Origin: Gyrodactylus bullatarudis
Taxonomy: Eukaryota; Platyhelminthes; Monogenea; Gyrodactylidea; Gyrodactylidae
Assembly (NCBI GenBank): GCA_012064415.1
Contig: SSNU01000236.1
Coordinates: 1 to 61,125 of the forward strand
DNA: 61,125 nucleotides
Reading direction: 5' to 3'
The position numbers were made by a program, and so were the translations under genes. This document shows, one piece after another, positions 1 through 9,824 of this stretch (position 1 is its first letter; every line of letters begins with the position of its first letter). The notes below the pieces were generated by a model. That model had not been told where the DNA came from. It saw nothing but the letters and a program-made list of their open reading frames with translations, and did no database searches.

Positions 1-375
1 TCAAGAACAGTTTTAAAGAAAAATTAAAATCAACATCTCGACATTCGATTATTGATCAATTGGTATTTAATTTAAATTTAATATTCATATCTAGCAAAAC
101 ATTGTAAATCTTTTGTGGTTACAAGAAGACCCATGAAACTCACAGACATAAGTCTAAGTATACATCTTTGGTAGATATATACGTGTTTTTCGTCCTCCTC
201 AGCGAATCAGGCTAATCTGTTACCAAATACGAAGAACCTCTATATATTAACCTCGGATATATTACCTAAGCACCTAAACCTAATTGACGAACGAAATAAC
301 TCTAGTTAATCTTTGTAAGTACAGGTGTATAGATGTTGCACTATTGATTAATTATAATTAATTTGAATAAAGAAT
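1..375. repeat. Remnant of PLE leader (pLTR-like) sequence
   Basis: No gene. The block near 255-330 (core CCTAAGCACCTA, then CGAAATAA and TAGTTAA) recurs near 36485-36540 and 42068-42110, and inverted in both arms of the palindrome at 15.7-16.8 kb. The stretch 170-202, read on minus, resembles the 3' half of the hammerhead at 5.4 kb. I infer a decayed leader of a Penelope-like element. Confidence 0.45.
170..202 (-). ncRNA. Degenerate hammerhead-ribozyme remnant (class A)
   Basis: Read on minus: CTGAGGA, then GGACGAAA, then CACGTATATATCTACC. The right part matches the helix II/III and helix I strands of the class A motifs at 5405 and 59250. The left part of helix II is deleted. A relic, unlikely to cleave. 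Confidence 0.3.
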
Positions 376-1124
376 TTTTTACAAGCGATTAGCTGCGAAA
401 AAAATCTCTGCCCCAAAATTTTTCCAAGTCCAAAAATTATACTAAACAAAAAAATTTGATTTTAATAATTTCTTCATTTCTCCGAAAACGCGCAATGAAT
501 CAGTTCGTACCCTTACTCTAATTGCATATCCTTCTCAGACTTTGGTCTTGAATTCAATATTACCCGGATCCGAATAAGTTGAATTTTTTCAATTTCCCTG
601 AATTATAAAGAATTTCTCTGAATTTCTGACAAAAATTTGCATAAAACTTGTCATTAGCAAACATTCAATCGAGTTTTATCAATTTTTCTGAATTTGTAAT
701 AATACCTTATTCACAACCCAAACTGAAATAGACCGCAAATCTATCAGTTTAACACAATTTCCTTAATAAATCATCAATAGAAATTTTCCCTCCTCAACAA
801 TTAATCACTGATTATAAAAAACTTTTGAAACAAAAAATTTGATTTTAATAATTTCTTCATTTCTCCGAAAACGCGCAATGAATCAGTTCGTACCCTTACT
901 CTAATTGCATATCCTTCTCAGACTTTGGTCTTGAATTCAATATTACCCGGATCCGAATAAGTTGAATTTTTTCAATTTCCCTGAATTATAAAGAATTTCT
1001 ATGAATTTCTTTGTCAAAATAACCATTTTAACCGCTTCAAATTTATAAAAACAAAAAAGGTAATACAAGCGATTAGCTGCGAAAAAAATCTCTGCCCCAA
1101 AATTTTTATAAGTCCAAAAATTAT
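376..1124. repeat. Two nested direct duplications
   Basis: A segment of about 180 bp at 447-627 recurs nearly unchanged at 828-1006. A shorter segment at 376-440 (with ATTAGCTGCG and TCTCTGCCCC) recurs at 1063-1124. The left inverted-repeat arm (628-786) lies between the long copies. The order suggests that one repeat block was duplicated when something inserted. No coding signal. Confidence 0.8.
628..786 (+). repeat. Left arm of a 159-bp inverted repeat
   Basis: Its reverse complement is at 3929-4087 with near-perfect identity. The pair encloses a 3.1-kb block holding the LINE, hAT and Merlin-like pieces. Arms of this length could be the termini of the Merlin-type element inside. I could not find a convincing target duplication outside the arms. 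Confidence 0.85.
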
Positions 1125-1295
1125 TCGTGAAAGATACACCACTGACGTACCATCCTAGTCTACCGTCTTGCTACAAATCGTACGTATTATTAAACACACG
1201 GACTTTCACACCTATTAACAAAGACTTTTTTGTATTAAATTCAAAGGAATTAAAGTTAAATGGGTTATTTAGGGAAATAATAGTGGTTGATAGGG

Positions 1296-1475
1296 GTATT
1301 TTGAAAAATGCCATGACTTTTTTAAAAAATGCTGGGACACACCACTTTTTTTTGAAAAATGCCATGAGTTTCTGACACTATTTTGAAAAATGCCATGACT
1401 TTTTTGAAAAATGCCGGGACACACCGGAATATTTTCGAAAAATGCCGGGACACACCAGAATTTTCGGAAGATCGT
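1296..1475. repeat. Short minisatellite
   Basis: About six degenerate units begin with GAAAAATGCC and continue as either ATGACTTTTTT or GGGACACACC. The array ends at the edge of the LINE fragment, so it may be that element's 3' tail. Small open frames across it are repeat artefacts. Confidence 0.75.
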
Positions 1476-1528
1476 TGAATACTTCAGCATCCCCAAATGA
1501 GTTTTCCGAAATGAAGCTTAATCTCATT

Positions 1529-2223
1529 TCAAAAGTCTTGGTCCGAGAGCGAGGTAAAATTGGAAATGGAAGAGGACTTATTGATGTTGAGAAGTTTTCT
1601 GAACTTATACCAACCCCTTTGAGGATTAGATCTAAGATCATCAATCACGGTTTCTTCGAACGCCTCGAGGGCAACAAAATCAATATTTGTTGAGGATTGG
1701 AAGAACTTATGAGAGTTCTTCGTAATACGAGTAGATTCATTTAAAATCGAATAAAATAAATCACAATTAAAGGAATTATTTGTAAGAATAATAGAAGAAA
1801 ATGTCTGAATAAGATCCTTACACTTCTTATAGTCAACAGTTTTCTTTTCTTTGAAATAAAATTGAGAATGATTTGAGAAAGAGTGATCAAAAAAAATAAT
1901 ATTATGGTCCGAAAAGGGAACAGCACTAGGATATGAATTATGGAAAACATTAGAAAAAATGAGATCCAGAATATTAGTGTAACGAGTGGGTTTGGATACA
2001 ATTTGATGGAGTTTATAATGATTTAACAGATTATCAAAGGTGGGAGTGATCACAGGGTGAGAGTTATCACAGGGAAAATTAAAATCACCAGGTATAGATA
2101 AATTAATTTTGGAGTAAGCTACTAACGAGTAGATATGATTTAAAATAATATCATCAGGCACATAATATTTACTGGATATAGGGGGGCGATATAATAAAAA
2201 GAAATTTAACTGACCGTTATTAA
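1529..2223 (-). pseudogene. LINE endonuclease domain, main fragment
   Basis: About 230 codons are open on minus. Motifs of the AP-type endonuclease of non-LTR retrotransposons can be seen: LYRPP near the start, PGDFNFP (catalytic Asp), SKPTR followed by NILDLIFSN, and FSDHNII (catalytic Asp-His). The sequence then runs into the linker that precedes the reverse transcriptase (NPQRGWYKFRKLLN), where it stops. The N-terminal part of the same domain lies at 3168-3310, separated by the inserted hAT element. There is no RT here, so it is a dead fragment. A related but distinct LINE fragment is at 49.3-49.9 kb. Confidence 0.8.
2216..2223. repeat. Target-site duplication, left copy
   Basis: GTTATTAA directly precedes the hAT terminus TAGGGCGACC. 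The identical 8 bp follows the other terminus at 3160-3167. Confidence 0.9.
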
Positions 2224-3159
2224 TAGGGCGACCAGAAAAAGGCATACTTTATGATGAAAAAGGCAATTTTTAATTCTGAAAAAGGCAAAAAAAGGCAAAT
2301 TCATAAAATCGAATGTTTCTCACGAGAAGCATCCCAAGAAGATATCTGCTGAAAGCGGACTTAAAGGAGATCTCATTAAAAATCCAGAAAGTAGCTTTAA
2401 CAACATAGTCAGAAACAAAGGTATATTCATAAAATCGAATATCTCTCACAAGTAGTGATTTTAAAAAAATTAATCAATTCTTCAAGCCTTTCAAGTGAAT
2501 AGAATGAGAATGAGATGTTGAGTTGGATAAACCATTTCTATGTAGAGATCCTGCAACTGAAGAAATATATTACAAGCCCAAAAAAGTACCAAGCACGAGA
2601 AAACGCTTAATTAAAAATTAAAACAAATGTACTTTTTTGATAATAAACAAATTGTTTAAATGTCTCACCACGAGGCAGACTTAACTTTTCAATTCATCAC
2701 GATACATCATGGAAAACAATTCTAATGATAATAATATTTCTTCAGATCCTCCCATTATTGGCAATTCTTCAATTCCAATCAATCTTGAAGAATTCTTAAA
2801 TCAATTACGAAGTTACGAAACCACGATATTAAATTTACGTCAACAATTGACCGACCGGGAGAGACGAGCACAACATCTATTGGCTGCTTACCGAGTCCCC
2901 CCTAGATTAGATTCAGACAATGAAAATTTAACTAAGATCAAGATAAACAAGGATAAAAAATTTGCACAATCCTTGAAAAAAATGAAAAAGCAATCCTTTT
3001 TAAAAAAAGGCAAAAAAAGGCCTCCTCGAAATAGGCAAAAAAGGCAAACTTATTTCTCTTATTAATAGGTTTAGAAAAAAAAGGACTGAATTTTTAATAT
3101 TTTCAAAATATTTTAGACTCACTCTCAAAAAAGGCAAAAAAGGCATTTTGGTCGCCCTA
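2224..3159. mobile_element. Non-autonomous hAT-type DNA transposon, 936 bp
   Basis: The termini are TAGGGCGACC on the left and GGTCGCCCTA on the right, a perfect 10-bp inverted repeat. They are flanked by the identical 8-bp duplication GTTATTAA. The 8-bp duplication and the TAGGG-type terminus are typical of hAT. Subterminal AAAAAGGCA motifs occur many times near both ends, a common arrangement of hAT transposase-binding sites. It interrupts the LINE endonuclease, whose frame resumes on the other side. The intact duplication implies a fairly recent insertion. No transposase is encoded. Confidence 0.9.
2709..3065 (+). CDS. Unrecognised 118-codon ORF inside the hAT element
   Basis: It starts with ATG and has a polar, Asn/Ser-rich N-terminus. 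A likely helical or coiled-coil stretch follows near residues 25-60 (LNQLRSYETTIL, RERRAQHLLAAYR), then a very basic C-terminus made by the element's AAAAAGGC subterminal repeats (KKGKKRPPRNRQKRQ). The first 75 codons have sensible composition. It could be a captured or element-encoded DNA-binding adaptor, or chance. I recognise no family. Confidence 0.35.
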   Translation: MENNSNDNNISSDPPIIGNSSIPINLEEFLNQLRSYETTILNLRQQLTDRERRAQHLLAAYRVPPRLDSDNENLTKIKINKDKKFAQSLKKMKKQSFLKKGKKRPPRNRQKRQTYFSY

Positions 3160-3167
3160 GTTATTAA
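3160..3167. repeat. Target-site duplication, right copy
   Basis: GTTATTAA, identical to 2216-2223. Confidence 0.9.
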
Positions 3168-3310
3168 TGATTTATGAAACATGAATGTATTTAAAAGGCA
3201 ATGAATGTACAACAAGAGATAATTTTAATAGAGGAATGAATATAAATACCCACTCCGCCACCACTAGCATCAGGTCTATCAGCCCTAAGGAGAGAATAGC
3301 CAGGAATATT
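3168..3310 (-). pseudogene. LINE endonuclease domain, N-terminal fragment
   Basis: On minus it reads GYSLLRADRPDASGGGVGIY, the conserved region where LINE endonucleases have R-x-DR followed by GGGVGIY. It continues across the hAT insertion into 2223-1529. A frame break lies between GVGIYI and the hAT junction. Confidence 0.7.
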
Positions 3311-3339
3311 TATGGTAGAATCAGAAATTACAGGTTTTA

Positions 3340-3830
3340 AAATTTACATGTTAAAATATCGACCTCTATTGTATTTCCTTTTGAATAAATGCATTTCATC
3401 TATCTCAATGGTTTCACTAACGTTACCAAGAAGATTAGCCGGTTGGGGATTTTCTCTACTCAGAGCTCTTGCTAATTTCGCGGATGGTCATTTTCATTCC
3501 ATAGGCATACATCAGATCAATTACTTTACTTATTGGAATACGGGCTTCTAGCAAAAAATATAATTAATTTGAGTAAAAGTAATCATGACTTCCAACAACT
3601 TACGAGAAAAAAAGGTTCCATTAAGCAAAGGCACTCACTTTTGGCAACCCGAGTTCCTGCATATGCGAAGTAAATCGCCAATATTTCGCATGGTAGGCAT
3701 CATTATGTCTCCACATTCACATTCCTCTGGACTGAAGTCAATCAATTGCTTTTCAATAGCAAAATTGAATGATTCAATCAGAGTAAAATTGAATTCGAAA
3801 GATTTGTTCATGATGAGGGAGTTATGACGA
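3340..3830 (-). pseudogene. Merlin / ISXO2-like transposase, N-terminal fragment
   Basis: On minus, in pieces: a zinc-ribbon-like start (ECECGDIMMP, then RICRNSGCQK), a GTFF motif, a helical segment (VIDLMYAYGMKMTIREI), and ETIEIDEMHLFKRKYNRGR. The last matches the first catalytic Asp region of ISXO2/Merlin DDE transposases (EIDE, then RKYNRGR). There are at least three frame disruptions, and the C-terminal half is missing. It lies just inside the right 159-bp inverted-repeat arm, so those arms could be its termini. Confidence 0.65.
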
Positions 3831-3928
3831 TCGTTTACAATCCAAGATATATATACTTGTTTTTTATGCAGAGAAACATAGCAATGGATGTATGTTATAA
3901 TTTAGGGTGAATTTGATAATTCATGAAT

Positions 3929-4087
3929 AAATTTCTATTGATGATTTATTAAGGAAATTGTGTTAAACTGATAGATTTGCGGTCTATTTCAGTTTGGGTT
4001 GTGAATAAGGTATTATTACAAATTCAGAAAAATTGATAAAACTCGATTGAATGTTTGCTAATGACAAGTTTTATGCAAATTTTTGTC
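3929..4087 (-). repeat. Right arm of the 159-bp inverted repeat
   Basis: Reverse complement of 628-786, ending in ATTTTTGTC. See the left arm. Confidence 0.85.
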
Positions 4088-4436
4088 ATCTAGCAGTGGA
4101 TTGCTATTGGTGTATTTAAAAAAATATTTTGAATTGGTGTAAAAATTCTAATTCTTTAACAAAAGTGAAAAAAATCGTTTGTTTGAAATTCTAGAACTAG
4201 TTCCTAGCCTTAAACTAGAGTGCACCATTATTATTAATCTGGAAATTTTTTTTGAAATATAACAGAATAAGAAAGACTTAGAAAATTTCAAAAATTATTA
4301 AAAATTTGATTCTATTAATTTTCGAGACTGAAAATTCGAATGTGCGTATTATCTATCTAATGACGGAGTTTGAATAATAAAAACTCGTCTCTATGTTGTT
4401 AGGTTCATATAGACTTTTTCGGAGGGTGACCTAGGA

Positions 4437-5246
4437 ATGTCGAATATTCCTCAAACTGAACAGCCAATCGAACCACAAAAGAGGGAAAAAGACAAGACCA
4501 TGAAGTTAAAAAAAGATAGTTGTTGTCTTAGCCTGATGATGTTATTATGTATAATAGGCCTAATGGGTCTTGGAATAGCAATTATAGTTCTGGGTACATT
4601 AATACAATTCTTTCCTGGATTTCATGTTAAAGAAGGGGTTATTGGATTTCCAAGTTTGTTTGAGAAATGGCAGAAAACAATTGGATCATCCGGCATAACA
4701 AGTTATTTGATTGGAATAGGCTTAATCCTTGTTGGTTCTCTCATGATAATTTTATCAATAGGTCTTACTTTCATGTATATTTTCATCACAAGGAAGGAAT
4801 TCAAAAAGGGACTTGTTCCCTATTTAATATTTGCCTGTTTAGTCTTGATAACTGGCATTATTGTTTCTGTCATCTATACACTGGAGAAGGACTCGTATAT
4901 GAAATATTATATCAATATTTTTGAATGGTTTAAAGCTGCTGAGAAAGATGAATTTTATCAAAATATTACGGAGACTGAAGCACAACTCAAGTGTTGCGGC
5001 CTCAATGGCTATACTGATTATAAAATTGATGAGATTCAATTATCAACTACTTGTTGTCGTGAGAACATGGTGTGTAATTCGAATAATGATCAAGAGAACA
5101 AGACCAATCCAGGATGCAGGGAGTCATTCTCGACTGAGATGAATAGACCATATATGGATATAGCTTATGTCCTGTATGCGTCATTGTGTTTAATCTTTCT
5201 CTCAATGATCATCGTTCTTATTGGCAGAATAGGCTGTTGTTTTTGA
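4437..5246 (+). CDS. Tetraspanin family membrane protein, single exon
   Basis: An intact 269-codon gene. Tetraspanins organise membrane microdomains at the plasma membrane or endosomes. There are four hydrophobic segments: about residues 30-55 (after SCCLSL), 88-112, 125-150 and 240-266. A small loop lies between the first two and a large extracellular loop of about 90 residues between the last two. That loop has the diagnostic CCG (LKCCGLNGY), a second Cys pair (STTCCREN) and further Cys at MVCNSN and PGCRES, consistent with a CD63/CD151-type EC2. Juxtamembrane Cys at the N-terminus and the GCCF end are likely palmitoylation sites. The start is the ATG after CTAGGA; Met22 is an alternative. 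Family tetraspanins usually have introns, so an uninterrupted gene may be a retrocopy, though it carries no disabling change. Confidence 0.93.
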   Translation: MSNIPQTEQPIEPQKREKDKTMKLKKDSCCLSLMMLLCIIGLMGLGIAIIVLGTLIQFFPGFHVKEGVIGFPSLFEKWQKTIGSSGITSYLIGIGLILVGSLMIILSIGLTFMYIFITRKEFKKGLVPYLIFACLVLITGIIVSVIYTLEKDSYMKYYINIFEWFKAAEKDEFYQNITETEAQLKCCGLNGYTDYKIDEIQLSTTCCRENMVCNSNNDQENKTNPGCRESFSTEMNRPYMDIAYVLYASLCLIFLSMIIVLIGRIGCCF

Positions 5247-5256
5247 AAGTTTGGTG

Positions 5257-5262
5257 AATAAA
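5257..5262 (+). promoter_or_regulatory. Poly(A) signal of the tetraspanin gene
   Basis: AATAAA lies only 10 nt after the TGA stop, implying an extremely short 3' UTR. Confidence 0.6.
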
Positions 5263-5395
5263 GAATTGTTGATCAGTTTAAAGACGTTTTTGTGTTCATA
5301 AAGCTCCTTAATTAATTCTATATTATGAAGCCAACTTAATTAAAACGAATTGAAGAATAAATTCAAATTTCAAGAAACTGGGTTCGAATCCTGGG

Positions 5396-5445
5396 TATGG
5401 TGTACTGACGAGTCCTAATGAGGACCAAACAAGTCTAAATCTGCC
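5396..5445 (+). ncRNA. Hammerhead ribozyme motif, class A (one core change)
   Basis: CTGACGA at 5405-5411 is followed by a perfect helix II, GTCC/GGAC, around the loop TAATGA (5412-5425). The next core bases read CAAAC where the ribozyme needs GAAAC, so G12 is lost. The flanks GGTATGGTGTA and ATCTGCC match the helix I strands of the copy near 59.25 kb. Type I hammerheads with very short helix III are known from the pLTRs of Penelope-like elements. PLE coding remnants follow at 5.8 kb. Confidence 0.7.
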
Positions 5446-5808
5446 AATTTCAGTTGAATATTTTAAAATTCCAATCTCCATCAAGTTAGACTCACACTTA
5501 ACTGTTAAATGTCTAAGAATAATGAAAATTTCCATTTAATTGTTTAAACAAACTTGGCATACAAATTTCCATTTTTGAACTTGCTATTATGAAGGGAACA
5601 CCAAAATTTCATCGATTTTCAAGTGGTAAAAATGATCAAGTGATCGATATTTGACTTTCAAAAGATGATAGGGTGGTTTACATAATATTGATAAACTAAT
5701 AGATGAAACTTGCCTCATTTCATAGTCAAAATATTCGCATCATAAATAAAAGAAAACCTCGTAGAATTTTGTATTTTTAAGAGGCAAATATTAAAAAAAA
5801 TCCCATAA

Positions 5809-6126
5809 TGAAAATTGTGTTTAACACTCAGAGATTATTTAGTTTGATTCATAAGGATTTGCTAAAGCTAGAGGAGAAAACTCTATTGGTTTACAAATTC
5901 CAATCTTAGACAAGAAGATCATACAGCTTCATTTTCTAATTTTTCTGTTTTATACAAAAACCCTAATTACGACAGTATAGATGTATGGGGGAAAGAAAAA
6001 TTTCCTATTAACCTACATAAACCTAATCTATGTGTTCAGAAAAACTTTCCTATAATCTTCAACTGCCTTAGTCAATGTGAGCTTTTTCACTTTTCTGTCC
6101 ACGGTTGCTATTTATTGGAGAGTTTT
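5809..6126 (+). pseudogene. PLE 3' remnant: GIY-YIG region and 3' UTR hairpin
   Basis: The degenerate reading (TQRLFSLIHKDLL, EEKTLLVYKFQ, then INLHKPNLCVQKN) is colinear with the intact GIY-YIG end of the PLE at 55.3-55.8 kb. Stops and frameshifts break it, and the GIY core itself is deleted. It is followed by the shared 3' UTR hairpin at 6095-6122 (CTGTCCA against TGGAGAG, one mismatch). Confidence 0.8.
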
Positions 6127-6239
6127 GGTGTTTCTGCTTATTTGAAATCGGTGCTGTTGTCAGCTACTATGCACTTCGGGGGGCCTAAGTAAGAAATGAA
6201 TTCGGATAGGGCATTTTCGTAGCACTCGGATGAAAAGTT

Positions 6240-7440
6240 GGGTACTTTTTTCGCATAAACGTATCCTGAGAAAGCAAAACATGAACTAATATTCTCCTAG
6301 AGTTCCAGGTGGCAATGTACACGTGAACTCTTTCTAAAGGCGCTTCACACTCTGGCCAGGCCAACAGATCTTTGGAGTGCTGTTTTTCTTGTTTTGCAGC
6401 ACGCGGAGCAGTATGCTACGAACTTGTCTATCTTTGTCCATGCCTGGCCACCTCAGTTTCTTCCTCAAACGCTGTTTCATCAAGACCATACCTGGATGTC
6501 CAAAGTGAGCCTTATCCAGGAGACTCTGTCTCTCCTTATGGGGGGGGGGAGAACAAGACGCGTCCCTCTGACGAAATCGCTGCCCTCAATTTTCAACTTG
6601 TTTGCTACCGATTTCTACCTGGTGATTTCGGTTGATACCCTTCTCGGCCATCCTTTCTAGACATAGCTCTTAACCAGCTCGATCACCGGGTCAGCTTCTA
6701 CACCAACGGCAGCAACTATTGGCTTTTGAATTGGTCTCATTCCGTCTACTGATTCGCTACCCCCGAGACGTGAGATTAGGTCAGGTAGGTGGTTGTCCAC
6801 TCCTTTTACATGCTCAATACTGTAGTCATATTGGGATAGCTTTTGTTTCTGTCTGCTGATTCTATCCGTTGAGATCTTTGACTCTACGCCGGGTTTCATG
6901 ATGAATTCAAACGGCTTCATGACCGTTCTGATGCGGAATTTCCGCCCGAAAAGATATCTGTGAAAATGTTCGAGGGCTGATAATACACCCAGGGCTTCTC
7001 TCTTCAGATTTGAGTAGTTTTCCTCAGCTGGTTTTAACGACTTTCCACCCACAGCAATGATTTCCATCATTGATGCGTCATGCGACTATACATAGCCAAG
7101 TCCTTTTTGAGAGGCGTCCGAAGTAACAAACAGGATTTTCCTGGTGTCGTAGAGCACCAAGGTTTCGTTGCTCATGTACTCTATTAGCAGTCTTAAATCG
7201 TTTTCCAGAATGGGTGTCCAGTTCCATTCTACCTCCTTTCTAAGGATATTATACTAAGGATATTGTCCCTATGGAGAAGGATGGGCAGAACTTTGCATAA
7301 TGCCTTATCGAGGCTAACAGCACAGCCTAGGTCCTTGGCTGATTGGGGAGATTGTATTTTCTGATTTCCGCTTCTGAATCAATAATAAACTTAACGGGAT
7401 GTCCCTCTATGCTCAAACTCTTGTAAGTGCATTTATAAGA
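6240..7440 (-). pseudogene. Ty3/Gypsy element A, pol remnant
   Basis: Read on minus from 7440: a retropepsin trace (PVKFIIDSEAEI, with DSG changed to DSE); the RT/RNase H connection (LLIEYMSNETLVLYDTRK, then TSDASQKGLGYV); RNase H (SLKPAEENYSNLKREALGVL, and HFHRYLFGRKF); then an integrase zinc-binding region (CSACCKT). Most of the RT is missing between the protease trace and about 7330, and stops and frameshifts are frequent. The longest open piece is 6657-7070. Its GC content is higher than the neighbourhood, which suggests a different source or age. Confidence 0.85.
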
Positions 7441-8060
7441 TGAAGGATAATAAAGTTCATCAAATTTATTTTTATGAATTTTTTCGTGTCCGACTTATCT
7501 AGATCGACGGAGGGAGATCTCTGTCTTCTGCTTTTTTTCTGGTCGTCAACTATGTTTCTCAGCAGACGACAATGGTCTTCGGCGTGATTGCCTCTTCTGC
7601 AAACTCTGCACCCTTTTGAGCTCTGATGTTTCACTGTTTCTTCTTTTGAGAAAACACGTGCCAGCGGTGTGTCCGCGCTTGTTCCAGTAATTGCATAAGA
7701 TATCAGACCTGGAGTTGTGATACGAGGTGCTCGGATGTCCAATTCTTGCGACCACTGGAGTCTGCTATGTTTTTATCAGCTCTCTGATGTTGGTAACGGA
7801 TGGCTTGTTAACATTCAGGAGGAGGCTTTCGGTCTTTTTTCGATCATTCAGGCCGTTAAATATGACAGCGACTGTCACATTGTCTTGAGTTAGTATGCCT
7901 TTCACCAATTCGCATTTAGCTCTCGGCGCTCAATGCTGCACGGAATGTCACAGCCATTCGATCTATTCGAGTATTGTAAGCGAGGCATTCGTCCTCGAAT
8001 TGTCTAAAAACTCTGGTTATGTAATCATCCTCTTCGTCGTGTTATGTCGGATGTCCGAGC
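7413..8060 (-). pseudogene. Ty3/Gypsy element A, gag remnant
   Basis: On minus: a capsid-like stretch (EDDYITRVFRQFEDECLAYN, RMAVTFRAAL) followed by two zinc knuckles. The second is intact, CRVCRRGNHAEDHC, with the CX2CX4HX4C spacing. The first reads CNYWNKRGHTAGTC, with a Cys changed to Trp. The two knuckles lie in different frames, so a frameshift separates them. It directly precedes the protease trace, as expected for gag-pol. Confidence 0.8.
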
Positions 8061-9542
8061 TAACATTATCTTGAGAAGGTTCCATTGAAAAGACACGTGA
8101 TACTTGAAAGAATGTATTAATATAAATCTGTTCAAACAATATTTTTATTCTCTATGGCCTAAAAAATCTTAATATGGTTAGTTTTAATATCGGGATTTGG
8201 CACCAATATAACAGTACATTTAGTTTTAATATATCTTCTTCCAATTTTCTTAACTATGAATATGAGTGGATTTTCAAACACGTTACTTGTTCGTAACAAT
8301 GAAATTACGGGATAAAATTTACTATGAATATATTTCAATGAACGAGAACATGATACTCCCCAGAATTTGGATTTTGGTAATGCTTAAGTTCGGGAACGAC
8401 GCAAAATTTTATCTACGGGTGTATTACACATGAGCCAATAAAAATCAAGTAGGTCCTTAAGTACTATTCATTTCCTATTATAGCCTATTTAGATATACAT
8501 GTGTATAATCAACCTGTTCTTGAAGTAGCCTATTCTTAATACAATTGTGTATGCTCTAGTTTAGGAACGAAACTTTTTATCTTATCTTAGTTTCATTTTT
8601 GTCAATCCTCTTATGATTCATGAGTTATGAATATGCTTCGGATCAATCACAGCTTGATAAAAACTGTTTAAATTGCTCTAAATGTGTGAGCCAATGATAA
8701 AGTTTTTTGTAAATCAGTGTAAAACAATAAATTCAGGATTTTATATGTAAACTTGTAGTCGTTCAGATTTCGCATATGCGAAGACTATTTCCAGAATGAC
8801 TTTATTAGAATTTGATCAATAGATATGATTTACTGAAATTAATTGACTAAATAAATGATTTAAAGTTCTTTGATTTATTCTAAAGGTTTCCTTGATGAGA
8901 ATAAAATTATTAAGTCGTATTTGAGCGATATTTTGTTTCCATAATAACTAATAAATAAGACTTAACAGTTTCAACTCAATACCTTTAGTTGCTGGGGTGT
9001 ATAAATAGATAAAATGTAATTTGATTAAATTCGAAATAATAACTATTCTTATCTCAACTATTAGTGTAAAAACTGATTGTTAATTACGTTTCTCACGATA
9101 AAAACAATGAATTATTGGATGGATGAGAATGTTACCGAAATTTGAACAGCTTAAGTTGAATACTAATCGAGTATTGTACAATTTAATAATTAAATTTTAA
9201 TTCTAATAAAATAATTGAATAATAGCCATAATTAAAACAGTGATTTTCGAAATTATTTATTTTGTTTGGATAATTCTTGCATTTTATTTGTAAACTTGAT
9301 AGGGTTTTCCACAAAACAAGATTTTATCCGTGCCTCATGCACTCCACTGATATTATTGATTTTATCGAGGCAGCACAAAATCTTAGATGAGTAATTTTAA
9401 TGCATTTTTTCCATAAGAAATTTCCATTCAAAAATCTGAAAAATGTATGTTGATCATGCTGATCTAGCTTACATATTCCTGACTATTATTGTTTATTAAC
9501 AATTTTTCATTGATATTCATAATTTTATAAACATATATCAGA
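8061..9542. other. AT-rich non-coding stretch
   Basis: I see no gene. There is no open frame of note on either strand and no recognisable repeat boundary. Confidence 0.5.
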
Positions 9543-9587
9543 CCAGGATTAGAGATTGATAAGACCTGGCGAAATACGTATTTCTCT
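9543..9587 (+). ncRNA. Hammerhead-like motif, class E (core changed, helices intact)
   Basis: Helix I strands AGAGA (9551-9555) and TCTCT (9583-9587) pair perfectly. Helix III is the palindrome ATACGTAT (9574-9581), and GAAA is intact at 9571-9574. The core reads TTGATAA where CTGANGA is needed (C3 and G8 changed). CCAGG upstream is complementary to CCTGG in loop II, the same cross-pairing seen in class C. A second, more decayed copy is at 41994-42025. Probably inactive. Confidence 0.5.
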
Positions 9588-9629
9588 TCAATAAAGTTCT
9601 TTTTAAAAACATCCTATAATGAATTTTTC

Positions 9630-9690
9630 TATGGGATATTCGGACGTATATGTAAGTATACGTGAATATTTAATTCGAAATATTCATAAA
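9630..9690 (+). repeat. PLE tail motif
   Basis: The motif ATTCGGACGTATATG followed by TACGTGAATATTT recurs at 39597-39645, 43995-44035 (minus), 54025-54070 (minus), partly near 32440, and inverted near 9800. At 54.0 kb it directly follows PLE sequence, so I take it as PLE terminal sequence. Confidence 0.6.
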
Positions 9691-9824
9691 TAGTTCAATC
9701 TTTAACTAATATTTCTAAAATATTAACAGATTGCTTGAATTAAACTGATATCAAAACTAATTATATTACAACAGTGAATATTTATGAAATTATTCATAAA
9801 CGTCCAAGAATCCTCTTAAATTCG

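Noticed and set aside
1127..1693. Several 64-88 codon frames
   Set aside because: They run across the minisatellite and the antisense of the LINE linker.
4667..5142. Overlapping frames within the tetraspanin
   Set aside because: Alternative-frame shadows of an intact gene with family motifs.
5381..5391. tRNA gene suggested by GGTTCGAATCC
   Set aside because: No A box, no acceptor or anticodon stem pairing upstream.
6372..6660. Two plus frames of 87-88 codons
   Set aside because: Antisense of the Gypsy A integrase region.
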